This document shows positions 1-6,088 of a stretch of 8,876 bases of DNA, piece by piece. The stretch is from Deltaproteobacteria bacterium. Its GTDB lineage: Bacteria; Desulfobacterota; Desulfobacteria; Desulfobacterales; JAFDDL01. Below the pieces are notes generated by a model. The model saw nothing but the letters and a program-made list of their open reading frames with translations, had not been told where the DNA came from and ran no database searches. Positions within the stretch are counted from its first letter, which is position 1, and every line of letters begins with the position of its first letter. The stretch spans positions 1 to 8,876 of the forward strand of contig JAFDDL010000125.1 of assembly GCA_019310865.1 (NCBI GenBank), written 5' to 3'. The translations under genes were made by a program, and so were the position numbers.

Positions 1-2
1 AT

Positions 3-554
3 CAGCCGGTATATCTGATTTGCCCCATTCGAGAAGTCATTAGTCGAAACATCTCTGCCTTTTTTCAGAATTTTGTTCGAGATACTGGTGAGGATTTCAT
101 TGAAGGAAAATATGACCTTTCTCAATTGCGGGCCCTTTTTTTAACGCATTATCCACATCATGTGTGCTTGAACTGGTTCGATGCGCATCTGATGCCGACA
201 TTTGGAATTGATATATACTCGGAACCATTTCCGTCAGAAAAAGGATATAAGATTTACAGTCGAAACGGCGTGAATCTCTTGGTGTGCCAGTCAGAGCTTG
301 GAAACGACCCAAAATTGTCACTCCTATCCCGTTTTCTGTCGATCGATATTTCCAGTTTTAACTTTGATAACATCGGAACTGAAAAAAATTATTCAAAAAC
401 ATATAGCAGATTTCGTAACCAAGTAACGCTTCCCAATGAATTTGTCCGCAAAATGTTGCTGTCTCGATTTTCGAAGCATTTTTACACCGCGGCTCAAATA
501 GAGACGGCCATTAACCGGTGGTCCGACAGACCCAATCTTAAGGACCCGGGTTGA
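3..554 (+). CDS. Putative capsular polysaccharide synthesis / sulfotransferase-like protein, 3' part
   Basis: The reading frame is open from the first bases of the window to the TGA at 552-554, giving 183 visible residues; the N-terminus lies outside. A TTG at 126 could act as a start, but the frame upstream reads as good protein, so this is a truncated gene and not a short one. The segment near the edge (VYLICPIREVISRNISAFFQNF) looks like the 'R-x-P/E-x-x-R-N-x-S-A-F-F-Q-N' block I recall from proteins labelled putative capsular polysaccharide synthesis protein, a sulfotransferase-like group. It is followed by a WFD...FGIDIYSEPFPSEKGY block and a NLLVCQSE strand that fit the same family. The basic, Arg-rich block would fit binding of a phosphorylated donor such as PAPS, but the P-loop part of the protein is not visible. 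No signal peptide or membrane segment is visible in this part. The likely role is decoration of a surface polysaccharide. The family call is from memory and the exact activity is unknown. Confidence 0.6.
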   Translation, partial: QPVYLICPIREVISRNISAFFQNFVRDTGEDFIEGKYDLSQLRALFLTHYPHHVCLNWFDAHLMPTFGIDIYSEPFPSEKGYKIYSRNGVNLLVCQSELGNDPKLSLLSRFLSIDISSFNFDNIGTEKNYSKTYSRFRNQVTLPNEFVRKMLLSRFSKHFYTAAQIETAINRWSDRPNLKDPG

Positions 555-579
555 CATTTAACGGTGCTTGGAATTAGGT
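551..579 (+). promoter_or_regulatory. Weak candidate sigma-70 promoter for the TyrR-like regulator
   Basis: A perfect TTGACA at 551-556 overlaps the stop codon of the upstream gene. A 17-base spacer leads to TTAGGT at 574-579, a poor -10 (two of six matches to TATAAT). The position, 60 bases before the regulator start, is reasonable. The poor -10 makes this only a candidate; it might need an activator or be chance. Confidence 0.25.
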
Positions 580-638
580 GTGGCTTCAGGGAAAGACGTC
601 TCACCTGCTGGGCCTAAACTCTCGGTACAGGAACCCCT

Positions 639-2246
639 ATGGGAGATAAGTTGCGACAAACATTGAAATTAAATCTTCTGTTTACAGACAGGGTCGGCAT
701 TGTGGCCGATATCTCTGTGCGGCTCGCCGAGCAGGATCTGAACATCGTGTCCATGGAGGTGGTGCGAAAGGAAAACAAGGCGGATGTCTATCTGGAGGTT
801 GAAACCTTTGGCAATTTGCCCTCTCGAACCGTTGTTTTTGAACAATTTGGAAAAATAGCCGATCTTATCGAACTGCGATTGATGGAAACCTTGCCCCAAG
901 AGCAGCGAGAGAATCGATTCCGGGTTGTCCTGGACAATATCAGTGACTGGGTGATTTCCATAGACGAAAACAGAAAGATCACCACCGTTAACCGGGTTGC
1001 ACGTGAAATCCTGGGCAGAGACACAGAGGCACTCGTGGGTCGGGATATCCGAGAACTCAACTTTCCAGATACGCTTATACTCGATTGCCTGAGTGGCAAG
1101 ACATACGCGAACGTAAAAAAGGACTTAATCACAGAAAAGGGACGATACCAATTTGTGGCCAAGGGTCGTCCCATCATGGATTCCAGGGGACGAATCATCG
1201 GGGCTGTGGAAATCGGCAAGGATATGCAGGAAATCAAACTATTAGCACAATCATTGTCCAAACCAAGTCCGACCACCTTCAGTGATTTCATCAGCGAGAT
1301 GCCCGTCTTGAGCGAGGCCATTACATTTGCCCGACGGATTGCCAAAACAGATTCAATTGTGTCGATTCGGGGTGAAAGTGGTACTGGAAAAGAGCTTTTT
1401 GCCGCCGCCCTGCACACGGAAAGCGGTCGTTCCGGCCCCTTTGTGCCCATCAATTGCGCTGCCTTACCGGAACATTTGCTGGAAAGCGAATTGTTCGGAT
1501 ACACAGAAGGCGCTTTTACCGGGGCGAAACGGGGTGGCAAGGCAGGCCTGTTTGAAATTGCGAGCTCCGGGACATTATTCCTGGATGAAATTGCCGAGAT
1601 GCCCTTGAGCTCTCAAGCCAAAATCCTTCGGGTTATCCAGGAAAGATCCGTTCGAAGGATAGGTGGAACAAAGGAGATAAATGTCTTTACACGTATTCTC
1701 ACCGCCACCAGCCGAAATTTAGAGCAGATGGTTAAGGATGGGCAATTTCGGACAGATTTATATTACCGTATCAATGTGTTGCCGATTCATATTCCGCCAT
1801 TGCGCGAACGGGTTGAAGATATACCGATTCTGGCGCGACATTTCCTGGTGGAGCTTGCCAATACGCTCAACAAACCCATTCAAGACCTCAGCAGCGGTGC
1901 AAGCAGCAAACTGACGGGACATTTATGGCCCGGAAATGTCCGGGAGTTGAAGAATGTGATCGAACGGGCTGCCTGGTTCAGCGAGAATCAAGCGATTCAA
2001 TCAGACAACATTCTGTTCAGCTACCAGCTGGGAACCGCTGACAGTCGCCAGGGTATGCCAATGCCTCCGGACATTCCATCCGATATCAAATCCTTATCAA
2101 CGTTAATGGGACAATACGAGCAGCAGATTATCTCCCAAGGACTCAAATCATCTAAGAGTATTCGCGGTGCGGCAAGAGCATTGAACATCTCCCATACGGC
2201 CCTGTTGAACAAAATTAAAAAATACAAGCTACAGGTGGAAAGATAA
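639..2246 (+). CDS. TyrR-like sigma-54-dependent transcriptional activator (ACT-PAS-AAA+-HTH)
   Basis: This 535-residue protein is a bacterial enhancer-binding protein. An ACT domain (about residues 8-85), the fold that binds amino acids in TyrR and related proteins, is followed by a PAS domain (about 93-200). The sigma-54 AAA+ domain (about 212-445) shows Walker A GESGTGKE (245-252), the sigma-54-contacting loop GAFTGA (291-296), Walker B TLFLDEIAEM (312-321) and WPGNVREL (430-437). A Fis-type helix-turn-helix lies at about 506-530 (GAARALNISHTALLNKIKKY). The order and length match E. coli TyrR (513 residues), but TyrR lacks a working GAFTGA, so this protein should be a true sigma-54 activator, closer in mode to other ACT-containing enhancer-binding proteins. 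There is no receiver domain, so control is probably by ligand. The ATG at 639 has AGGA at 629-632. The likely target is the sigma-54 promoter 290 bases downstream, in front of ald. The ligand is unknown; an amino acid such as alanine is an inference. Confidence 0.92.
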   Translation: MGDKLRQTLKLNLLFTDRVGIVADISVRLAEQDLNIVSMEVVRKENKADVYLEVETFGNLPSRTVVFEQFGKIADLIELRLMETLPQEQRENRFRVVLDNISDWVISIDENRKITTVNRVAREILGRDTEALVGRDIRELNFPDTLILDCLSGKTYANVKKDLITEKGRYQFVAKGRPIMDSRGRIIGAVEIGKDMQEIKLLAQSLSKPSPTTFSDFISEMPVLSEAITFARRIAKTDSIVSIRGESGTGKELFAAALHTESGRSGPFVPINCAALPEHLLESELFGYTEGAFTGAKRGGKAGLFEIASSGTLFLDEIAEMPLSSQAKILRVIQERSVRRIGGTKEINVFTRILTATSRNLEQMVKDGQFRTDLYYRINVLPIHIPPLRERVEDIPILARHFLVELANTLNKPIQDLSSGASSKLTGHLWPGNVRELKNVIERAAWFSENQAIQSDNILFSYQLGTADSRQGMPMPPDIPSDIKSLSTLMGQYEQQIISQGLKSSKSIRGAARALNISHTALLNKIKKYKLQVER

Positions 2247-2376
2247 CTTTCCAAATTGGCAACCTTCCTAACCAATCAGAATACACATACAATACAAGGT
2301 GTTGGGCTATTTGTGGCTGTATTGGCAATAAATAATACAAAAAATGCATCCATGCCTTCTCGATCGCTGCTTTTTG

Positions 2377-2422
2377 AAATCGAAAAACGATTTTTTCAGT
2401 GACCTTATCGTTATTTTTTTTT
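2377..2422 (+). terminator. Possible intrinsic terminator with two alternative hairpins after the activator gene
   Basis: Two overlapping stems can be drawn. The first is AAATCG (2377-2382) with CGATTT (2388-2393), loop of five A, followed directly by more T. The second is AACGAT (2386-2391) with ATCGTT (2407-2412), loop of 15, followed by A and then nine T (2414-2422). They share bases 2388-2391, so only one can form at a time. Both stems are short and AT-rich, so efficiency is doubtful, but the T9 run about 170 bases after the stop codon is suggestive. Confidence 0.4.
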
Positions 2423-2436
2423 GTAAATATCATACT

Positions 2437-2451
2437 ATATTAAAATAATAT
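2437..2451. repeat. AT-rich perfect inverted repeat, possible upstream binding site
   Basis: ATATTA (2437-2442), spacer AAA, TAATAT (2446-2451) form a perfect palindrome. Its centre lies about 119 bases upstream of the expected sigma-54 start, within the normal range for an enhancer site. The region is very AT-rich, so such a repeat can arise by chance. It could also serve only as a bendable segment. Confidence 0.3.
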
Positions 2452-2478
2452 TTCTAGTGTCTTATTAAATAATACTTG

Positions 2479-2495
2479 AACCTTTACATAAGGTT
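2479..2495. promoter_or_regulatory. 17-bp palindromic candidate operator / upstream activator site
   Basis: AACCTT (2479-2484), spacer TACAT, AAGGTT (2490-2495) is a perfect two-fold symmetric site of a size typical for a dimeric helix-turn-helix protein. Its centre (2487) is about 76 bases upstream of the predicted sigma-54 start, and its last base is the first base of the -35 element of the sigma-70-like promoter. The obvious candidate ligand is the TyrR-like activator encoded just upstream, but the sequence is not the E. coli TyrR box (TGTAAA-N6-TTTACA), although TTTACA is embedded in it. Confidence 0.45.
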
Positions 2496-2523
2496 TGGCA
2501 TCGTGGACTGGTTTTTTTATAAT
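2495..2523 (+). promoter_or_regulatory. Sigma-70-like promoter upstream of ald
   Basis: TTGGCA (2495-2500; five of six matches to TTGACA), an ideal 17-base spacer, and a perfect TATAAT (2518-2523). Transcription would begin near 2530, about 145 bases before the ald start. The T-rich spacer is AT-rich at its downstream end. This lies just upstream of the sigma-54 promoter, so the two polymerases would compete for or share the region. Confidence 0.5.
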
Positions 2524-2537
2524 AGGGGCAAGCAAAT

Positions 2538-2552
2538 TGGCACCGTTTTTGC
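2538..2552 (+). promoter_or_regulatory. Consensus sigma-54 (-24/-12) promoter of the ald operon
   Basis: TGGCAC (2538-2543), five bases, TTGC (2549-2552) matches the sigma-54 consensus TGGCAC-N5-TTGC at every defined base. The expected start is near 2563, leaving a leader of about 110 bases before ald. A sigma-54 activator with an intact GAFTGA motif is encoded immediately upstream, which makes the pairing likely. Activity is inferred from sequence only. Confidence 0.85.
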
Positions 2553-2583
2553 GTCTTGAATTGAGTGATCGCCGATGTTTTTA

Positions 2584-2636
2584 GAATCAATGGGTGCTTA
2601 ACGGTATTCGTTAACCATTCGATGACAAATTGATTC
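2584..2636 (+). promoter_or_regulatory. Nested inverted repeats in the presumed ald mRNA leader
   Basis: An outer perfect 8-bp repeat, GAATCAAT (2584-2591) with ATTGATTC (2629-2636), encloses an inner perfect 6-bp repeat, TTAACG (2598-2603), spacer GTATT, CGTTAA (2609-2614). Both lie after the predicted sigma-54 start (about 2563) and before the ribosome binding site (2664-2670), so they could fold in the RNA as a two-part stem. No T run follows, so it is not an obvious terminator or attenuator. The inner repeat could instead be a protein-binding site on DNA. I do not recognise a known riboswitch here. Confidence 0.4.
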
Positions 2637-2674
2637 AACGCAAAACTTACTTAATTCGTAATTGAGGAGGCAAA

Positions 2675-3787
2675 ATGATAGTCGGTATTTTAAAGGAAAT
2701 TAAAACTGAAGAAAACCGCGTTTCCATGACGCCGGCCGGCGCGGAGGTGATGCGACAGAACGGACACGCAGTACTGGTCGAAACGAAGGCCGGAAATGGC
2801 AGTGGTTTTGAAGATGCCGCGTACTTGAAAACGGGAGCGGAAATAACTGAAACGCCAATGGAAATTTACGAGCGTTGCGATATGGTTATGCATGTGAAAG
2901 AACCGCTTGAAAGTGAATATGAGATGATACGGGAAAACCAGATCGTGTTCACCTATCTTCACCTTGCCGCCAATGAACCGCTGACGCAGGCCTTGATGAA
3001 ATCGGGTTCGATCTGTATCGCCTATGAAACCATTCAAAAAATGGACGGATCGTTGCCCCTATTAACGCCCATGAGTGAAGTTGCAGGCAGAATGGCGATA
3101 CAACAAGGCGCCAAGTATTTGGAAATGACCCAGGGCGGAAATGGGGTTCTGTTGGGGGGTGTACCGGGTGTCGACCCTGGAACAGTTGTGATTATCGGCG
3201 GGGGGATTGTGGGCGTAAACGCCGCCAAAATGGCCTGCGGACTCGGTGCCAAAGTATATTTGCTCGATATGAACCTTGACCGGCTGCGTTATCTAAGCGA
3301 TGTCATGCCGGCCAACTGTTTCTTGCTGATGTCCAGCCCGAAGACCGTCCGTGATTTAATCCGGCGCGCAGACGTGGTTGTCGGTGCCGTTTTAATTCCG
3401 GGCGCCAAAGCTCCGCGATTGATTACCCGCAATATGCTCAAATCCATGAAGCAAGGCGCTGTCATAGTGGATGTCGCCATCGATCAAGGTGGGTGTTTCG
3501 AAACGAGCCATGCCACTACCCATTCGAATCCGATTTATACCGTTGACGGCGTTGTTCACTACTGTGTGGCAAATATGCCGGGAGCTGTGCCGAAAACGTC
3601 CACCCTGGCACTTTCCAATGCAACACTCCCCTATGCGGTTGAAATTGCAAATAAAGGCTGGAAAGCAGCTATGCGAACCAATCCGGAAATCGTTCCAGGC
3701 GCCAACGTGCTCAACGGTAACGTTACCTGTAAAGGGGTTGCCGATGCGTTCGATATAGCGTATACGCCCATAGAAACGATGCTGTAA
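2675..3787 (+). CDS. ald: Alanine dehydrogenase
   Basis: This NAD-dependent enzyme oxidises L-alanine to pyruvate, ammonia and NADH, or runs in reverse to assimilate ammonia; it acts in the cytoplasm, usually as a hexamer. The 370 residues equal the usual family length (about 370). The N-terminus MIVGILKEIKTEENRVSMTP is the family signature. Residues matching known active-site positions of the Mycobacterium enzyme are present at the same numbers: Arg15, Lys75, His96, Asp270 and Asn300. The NAD-binding Rossmann motif is GGGIVG at 175-180, with Asp198 at the end of the second strand to bind the adenine ribose. The start is supported by GAGGAGG four bases upstream. It is the first gene of a likely operon with a response regulator and a histidine kinase, and is placed behind a sigma-54 promoter and a TyrR-like activator. 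In an amino-acid-fermenting or sulfate-reducing lifestyle it would let alanine serve as carbon, nitrogen and electron source. Confidence 0.96.
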   Translation: MIVGILKEIKTEENRVSMTPAGAEVMRQNGHAVLVETKAGNGSGFEDAAYLKTGAEITETPMEIYERCDMVMHVKEPLESEYEMIRENQIVFTYLHLAANEPLTQALMKSGSICIAYETIQKMDGSLPLLTPMSEVAGRMAIQQGAKYLEMTQGGNGVLLGGVPGVDPGTVVIIGGGIVGVNAAKMACGLGAKVYLLDMNLDRLRYLSDVMPANCFLLMSSPKTVRDLIRRADVVVGAVLIPGAKAPRLITRNMLKSMKQGAVIVDVAIDQGGCFETSHATTHSNPIYTVDGVVHYCVANMPGAVPKTSTLALSNATLPYAVEIANKGWKAAMRTNPEIVPGANVLNGNVTCKGVADAFDIAYTPIETML

Positions 3788-3812
3788 TATAACCCCGGTA
3801 CGGACACCCGAC

Positions 3813-4205
3813 ATGCCGATTCGACTTTTAATCATCGATGACGAACCCGATATTCGCACATATCTCATGGCGGCATTAGCGGATAGCGGATATACGACAT
3901 TTGAACTGACCGAAGAAGATTCGATTACCGATGCCGCCATCGCATTGAATCCGAATTTGATTTTGCTCGATATCATGATGCCCCTGCGGTCTGGTTTGTC
4001 GATCTATGCGGAGCTTCGGCAAAATCCCGCCACTCGGACCATACCGGTTGTTCTGATGACCGGTATGACATGGGAGACCGAGTTAAGCAATGAGGCGCTT
4101 ACCGAACGCCTTTCAGATCAGCAGGTTCCAATGCCCGACGGCTTGATTGAAAAACCCATTGATATGGAAAAATTAAAGACATTGATCAACAAGCTTTCAA
4201 GGTGA
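3813..4205 (+). CDS. Single-domain response regulator (CheY-like receiver)
   Basis: This 130-residue protein is only a receiver domain, with no DNA-binding or enzymatic output. Conserved positions are visible: acidic pair Asp9-Asp10, phosphoacceptor Asp53 (LLDIMMP), Thr83 (VLMTGM) and Lys114-Pro115 (EKP). The stretch between Thr83 and Lys114 is about 31 residues, against about 22 in CheY, so the alpha-4 face is enlarged; this is the face that usually binds partners. The gene starts 25 bases after ald with only a weak ribosome binding site (CGGA near 3801) and ends four bases before the histidine kinase start, so the two proteins are almost surely a pair. Output must be through protein contact, a phosphorelay or feedback on the kinase. 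Confidence 0.9.
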   Translation: MPIRLLIIDDEPDIRTYLMAALADSGYTTFELTEEDSITDAAIALNPNLILLDIMMPLRSGLSIYAELRQNPATRTIPVVLMTGMTWETELSNEALTERLSDQQVPMPDGLIEKPIDMEKLKTLINKLSR

Positions 4206-4209
4206 TGCC

Positions 4210-6024
4210 ATGACAACCATACTTCCCCCAACCGATCTGAGCAACTGGATCAAGGAAAAACTCTTTCATGCCGTACCCATGGGAATCGCAGTAATCGATC
4301 CGGATTTCAATGTGGTTTATGCAAACGAGGCATTTCAAAACATGTTCGGCGATTGGCACCATCGCAAATGCTATGATGTTTACAAGGACCGTGATTCCAT
4401 TTGCCTCACTTGCAAAGGTGCGGAAGCATTCCAAGATGGCCTTCCGCGTATCAACGAAGAGAGCGGATACAACAAGGAAGGCAAATTCACCCGATACATC
4501 AAGCACACGGTACCCGTGGCGGATGAAAGTGGAAGTATACCCTATCTAATTGAAATGTGTACGGATATTACCGAAACCGAACAAATCAGAAGGGAGTATG
4601 AGCTTCTGTTCGACCATATTCCCTGTAATATTCTTCTCATTGATCGAGATTTTCGAATTGTAAAAACCAATCGGCATATGCGCCAACTTCTCGGTAACAT
4701 CGCCAGCCAACATTGCTATCAAGGGTTGAAGGGATTCGATCACCAGTGCAGTGAATGTACGGCTCGACAGACATTCCAGGATGGAAAACAACATACCGGT
4801 CATCATGTATGGACAACGCGCACGGGCGAAACCGTCCACCTGTATGTCATTACGCTTCCCATACGAATGGAAAATGGACATTTCGACCTGGTTATGGAAA
4901 TGGCGGTTGATATTACCCAGACTGTGAAACTCGAGGAAGGTATCCAATATGCCCATTCGTTTTTGAAAACCATCATTTCCACTTCCATGGATGGCATTTT
5001 TGCCGTTGATGAATCCGGCGACGTAACGCTCATGAATCCATCCGCGATGCATATATTTAAGATTCCGGAAGATCGATCTGTTTCGAGGCGGGATTTAGAG
5101 GCAATGCTTCCGGAAAAAATTCTGGAATGCGTTCCCGGCGGCGGTAAATATACCCACACACCGGAAACCGTTATCGCCAATATGGAAGGCGAGGAGATTC
5201 CGGTACGTCTGGTAGGCAATCAATTGATTATCGGTGACACCTACCAGGGAATGGCGTTTTCCATCCAGGATTTGAGCGAAATTAAACGGCTCGAACGTGG
5301 CAAGTTGGAAGCCGAGCGTCTTGCCGCCGTGGGGCAGACGGTCGCCGGGTTGGCCCATGGGGTCAAAAACCTTATCAATGCGCTTGAGGGGGGCATGTAC
5401 ATGCTTAGCACGGGCATCGGTAAGGGAAATATAGATCGCGTTCAGAAAGGGGTGGATATGCTCTCGCGCAATATCGACCGGATATCCGTTTTTGTCAAAG
5501 CATTTTTGGGCTTTTCAAAGGGACGCGAAATACATGTGGAACAGAATAAACCAGAGGCGATCGCCAACGAGGTCGTTGAAATCTATGCAACAAAAGCCCA
5601 ACAATACGGCATTGAATTGGCATCGGATTATAAAGATCTACTCGATCCCGCGCCAATCGATTATGAAAGTATGCTCGAGTGCCTGACCAACCTCGTGGGC
5701 AATGCGATCGACGCCTGCCGCGTCAGTGATTCGGGCAAAGGCTCCAAGGTAACCATCCGGATCCGGGAGGAAAAAGGCATCATTATTTACGAGGTCGTCG
5801 ATGATGGGTGCGGTATGGATTATGATGTTAAAAAGAAGGTGTTTACAACCTTTTTCACAACAAAAGGACTAGGTGGCACGGGTTTGGGGTTGTTGATGAC
5901 CAAGAAAATCGTACAGGAGCATGGCGGCACGATCGATGTCACCACCGTACCGGGTAAAGGGACCACCTTCCGAATTAAACTGCCGCGATCTCGACTGCCG
6001 AAATTAATAACCGATCAAACTTGA
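4210..6024 (+). CDS. Soluble PAS-PAS-PAS sensor histidine kinase
   Basis: This 604-residue kinase autophosphorylates on histidine and should pass phosphate to the receiver encoded just upstream. No membrane segment or signal peptide is visible, so it senses a cytoplasmic signal. Three PAS-type domains occupy about residues 15-125, 130-240 and 250-360, followed by a helical linker and an H-box with His383 (LAAVGQTVAGLAHGVKN). The ATP-binding domain shows the N box (NLVGNAIDA, 494-502), G1 (DDGCGM, 531-536) and G2 (GGTGLGL, 555-561). PAS1 and PAS2 carry the same cysteine pattern, CY-X9-C-X2-C (Cys54/65/68 and Cys169/180/183), each followed six residues later by FQDG; corresponding positions are exactly 115 residues apart. 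PAS3 lacks it. Such cysteines could bind a metal or act as a redox switch (inference). The ATG at 4210 is preceded by AAGG (4199-4202), inside the end of the receiver gene, which suggests translational coupling. The HGVKN form of the H-box differs from the common HEIRN. Confidence 0.93.
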   Translation: MTTILPPTDLSNWIKEKLFHAVPMGIAVIDPDFNVVYANEAFQNMFGDWHHRKCYDVYKDRDSICLTCKGAEAFQDGLPRINEESGYNKEGKFTRYIKHTVPVADESGSIPYLIEMCTDITETEQIRREYELLFDHIPCNILLIDRDFRIVKTNRHMRQLLGNIASQHCYQGLKGFDHQCSECTARQTFQDGKQHTGHHVWTTRTGETVHLYVITLPIRMENGHFDLVMEMAVDITQTVKLEEGIQYAHSFLKTIISTSMDGIFAVDESGDVTLMNPSAMHIFKIPEDRSVSRRDLEAMLPEKILECVPGGGKYTHTPETVIANMEGEEIPVRLVGNQLIIGDTYQGMAFSIQDLSEIKRLERGKLEAERLAAVGQTVAGLAHGVKNLINALEGGMYMLSTGIGKGNIDRVQKGVDMLSRNIDRISVFVKAFLGFSKGREIHVEQNKPEAIANEVVEIYATKAQQYGIELASDYKDLLDPAPIDYESMLECLTNLVGNAIDACRVSDSGKGSKVTIRIREEKGIIIYEVVDDGCGMDYDVKKKVFTTFFTTKGLGGTGLGLLMTKKIVQEHGGTIDVTTVPGKGTTFRIKLPRSRLPKLITDQT

Positions 6025-6054
6025 TTCTCAAGCCCGCAGCTGATAATCAAGTTT
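6017..6054 (+). terminator. Perfect 10-bp inverted repeat at the end of the kinase gene, possible weak terminator
   Basis: AAACTTGATT (6017-6026) and AATCAAGTTT (6045-6054) are perfect complements, separated by an 18-base loop. The left arm includes the kinase stop codon (6022-6024). The RNA stem would end in UUU but is followed by C and mixed sequence, so it lacks a proper U run. It may be a weak terminator, an mRNA-stabilising end, or a processing point between the ald operon and the hydrolase gene. Confidence 0.45.
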
Positions 6055-6088
6055 CAATGCTATCATAAACACAACCTGGGAGGTAGGC

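Larger units (their letters stand above)
2247..2674. other. Long AT-rich control region between the activator gene and ald
   Basis: These 428 bases hold no convincing gene. In order they contain a loose inverted repeat CAATACA (2290-2296) / TGTATTG (2318-2324), terminator-like hairpins with a T9 run (2377-2422), an AT-rich palindrome (2437-2451), a 17-bp palindrome (2479-2495), a sigma-70-like promoter (2495-2523), a sigma-54 promoter (2538-2552), nested inverted repeats in the presumed leader (2584-2636), and a strong ribosome binding site GAGGAGG (2664-2670). TGTAAA (2422-2427) and TTTACA (2483-2488) are TyrR-box-type half-sites, but they lie far apart instead of six bases apart. The size and content fit an enhancer-dependent promoter with upstream activator sites. 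Confidence 0.7.

Noticed and set aside
126..554. A complete 142-residue gene starting at TTG 126
   Set aside because: The frame is open to the window edge and the upstream part carries the best family motif, so the gene is a 3' fragment.
788..1540. A 250-residue open frame on the minus strand
   Set aside because: It lies fully inside the well-supported sigma-54 activator gene, has no recognisable domain, and reads as an antisense shadow.
2422..2488. TyrR box formed by TGTAAA and TTTACA
   Set aside because: The half-sites are 55 bases apart instead of six, so they are not a standard TyrR box.
3392..3976. A 194-residue open frame on the minus strand across the ald-receiver junction
   Set aside because: It is antisense to two certain genes and shows no family resemblance or ribosome binding site.
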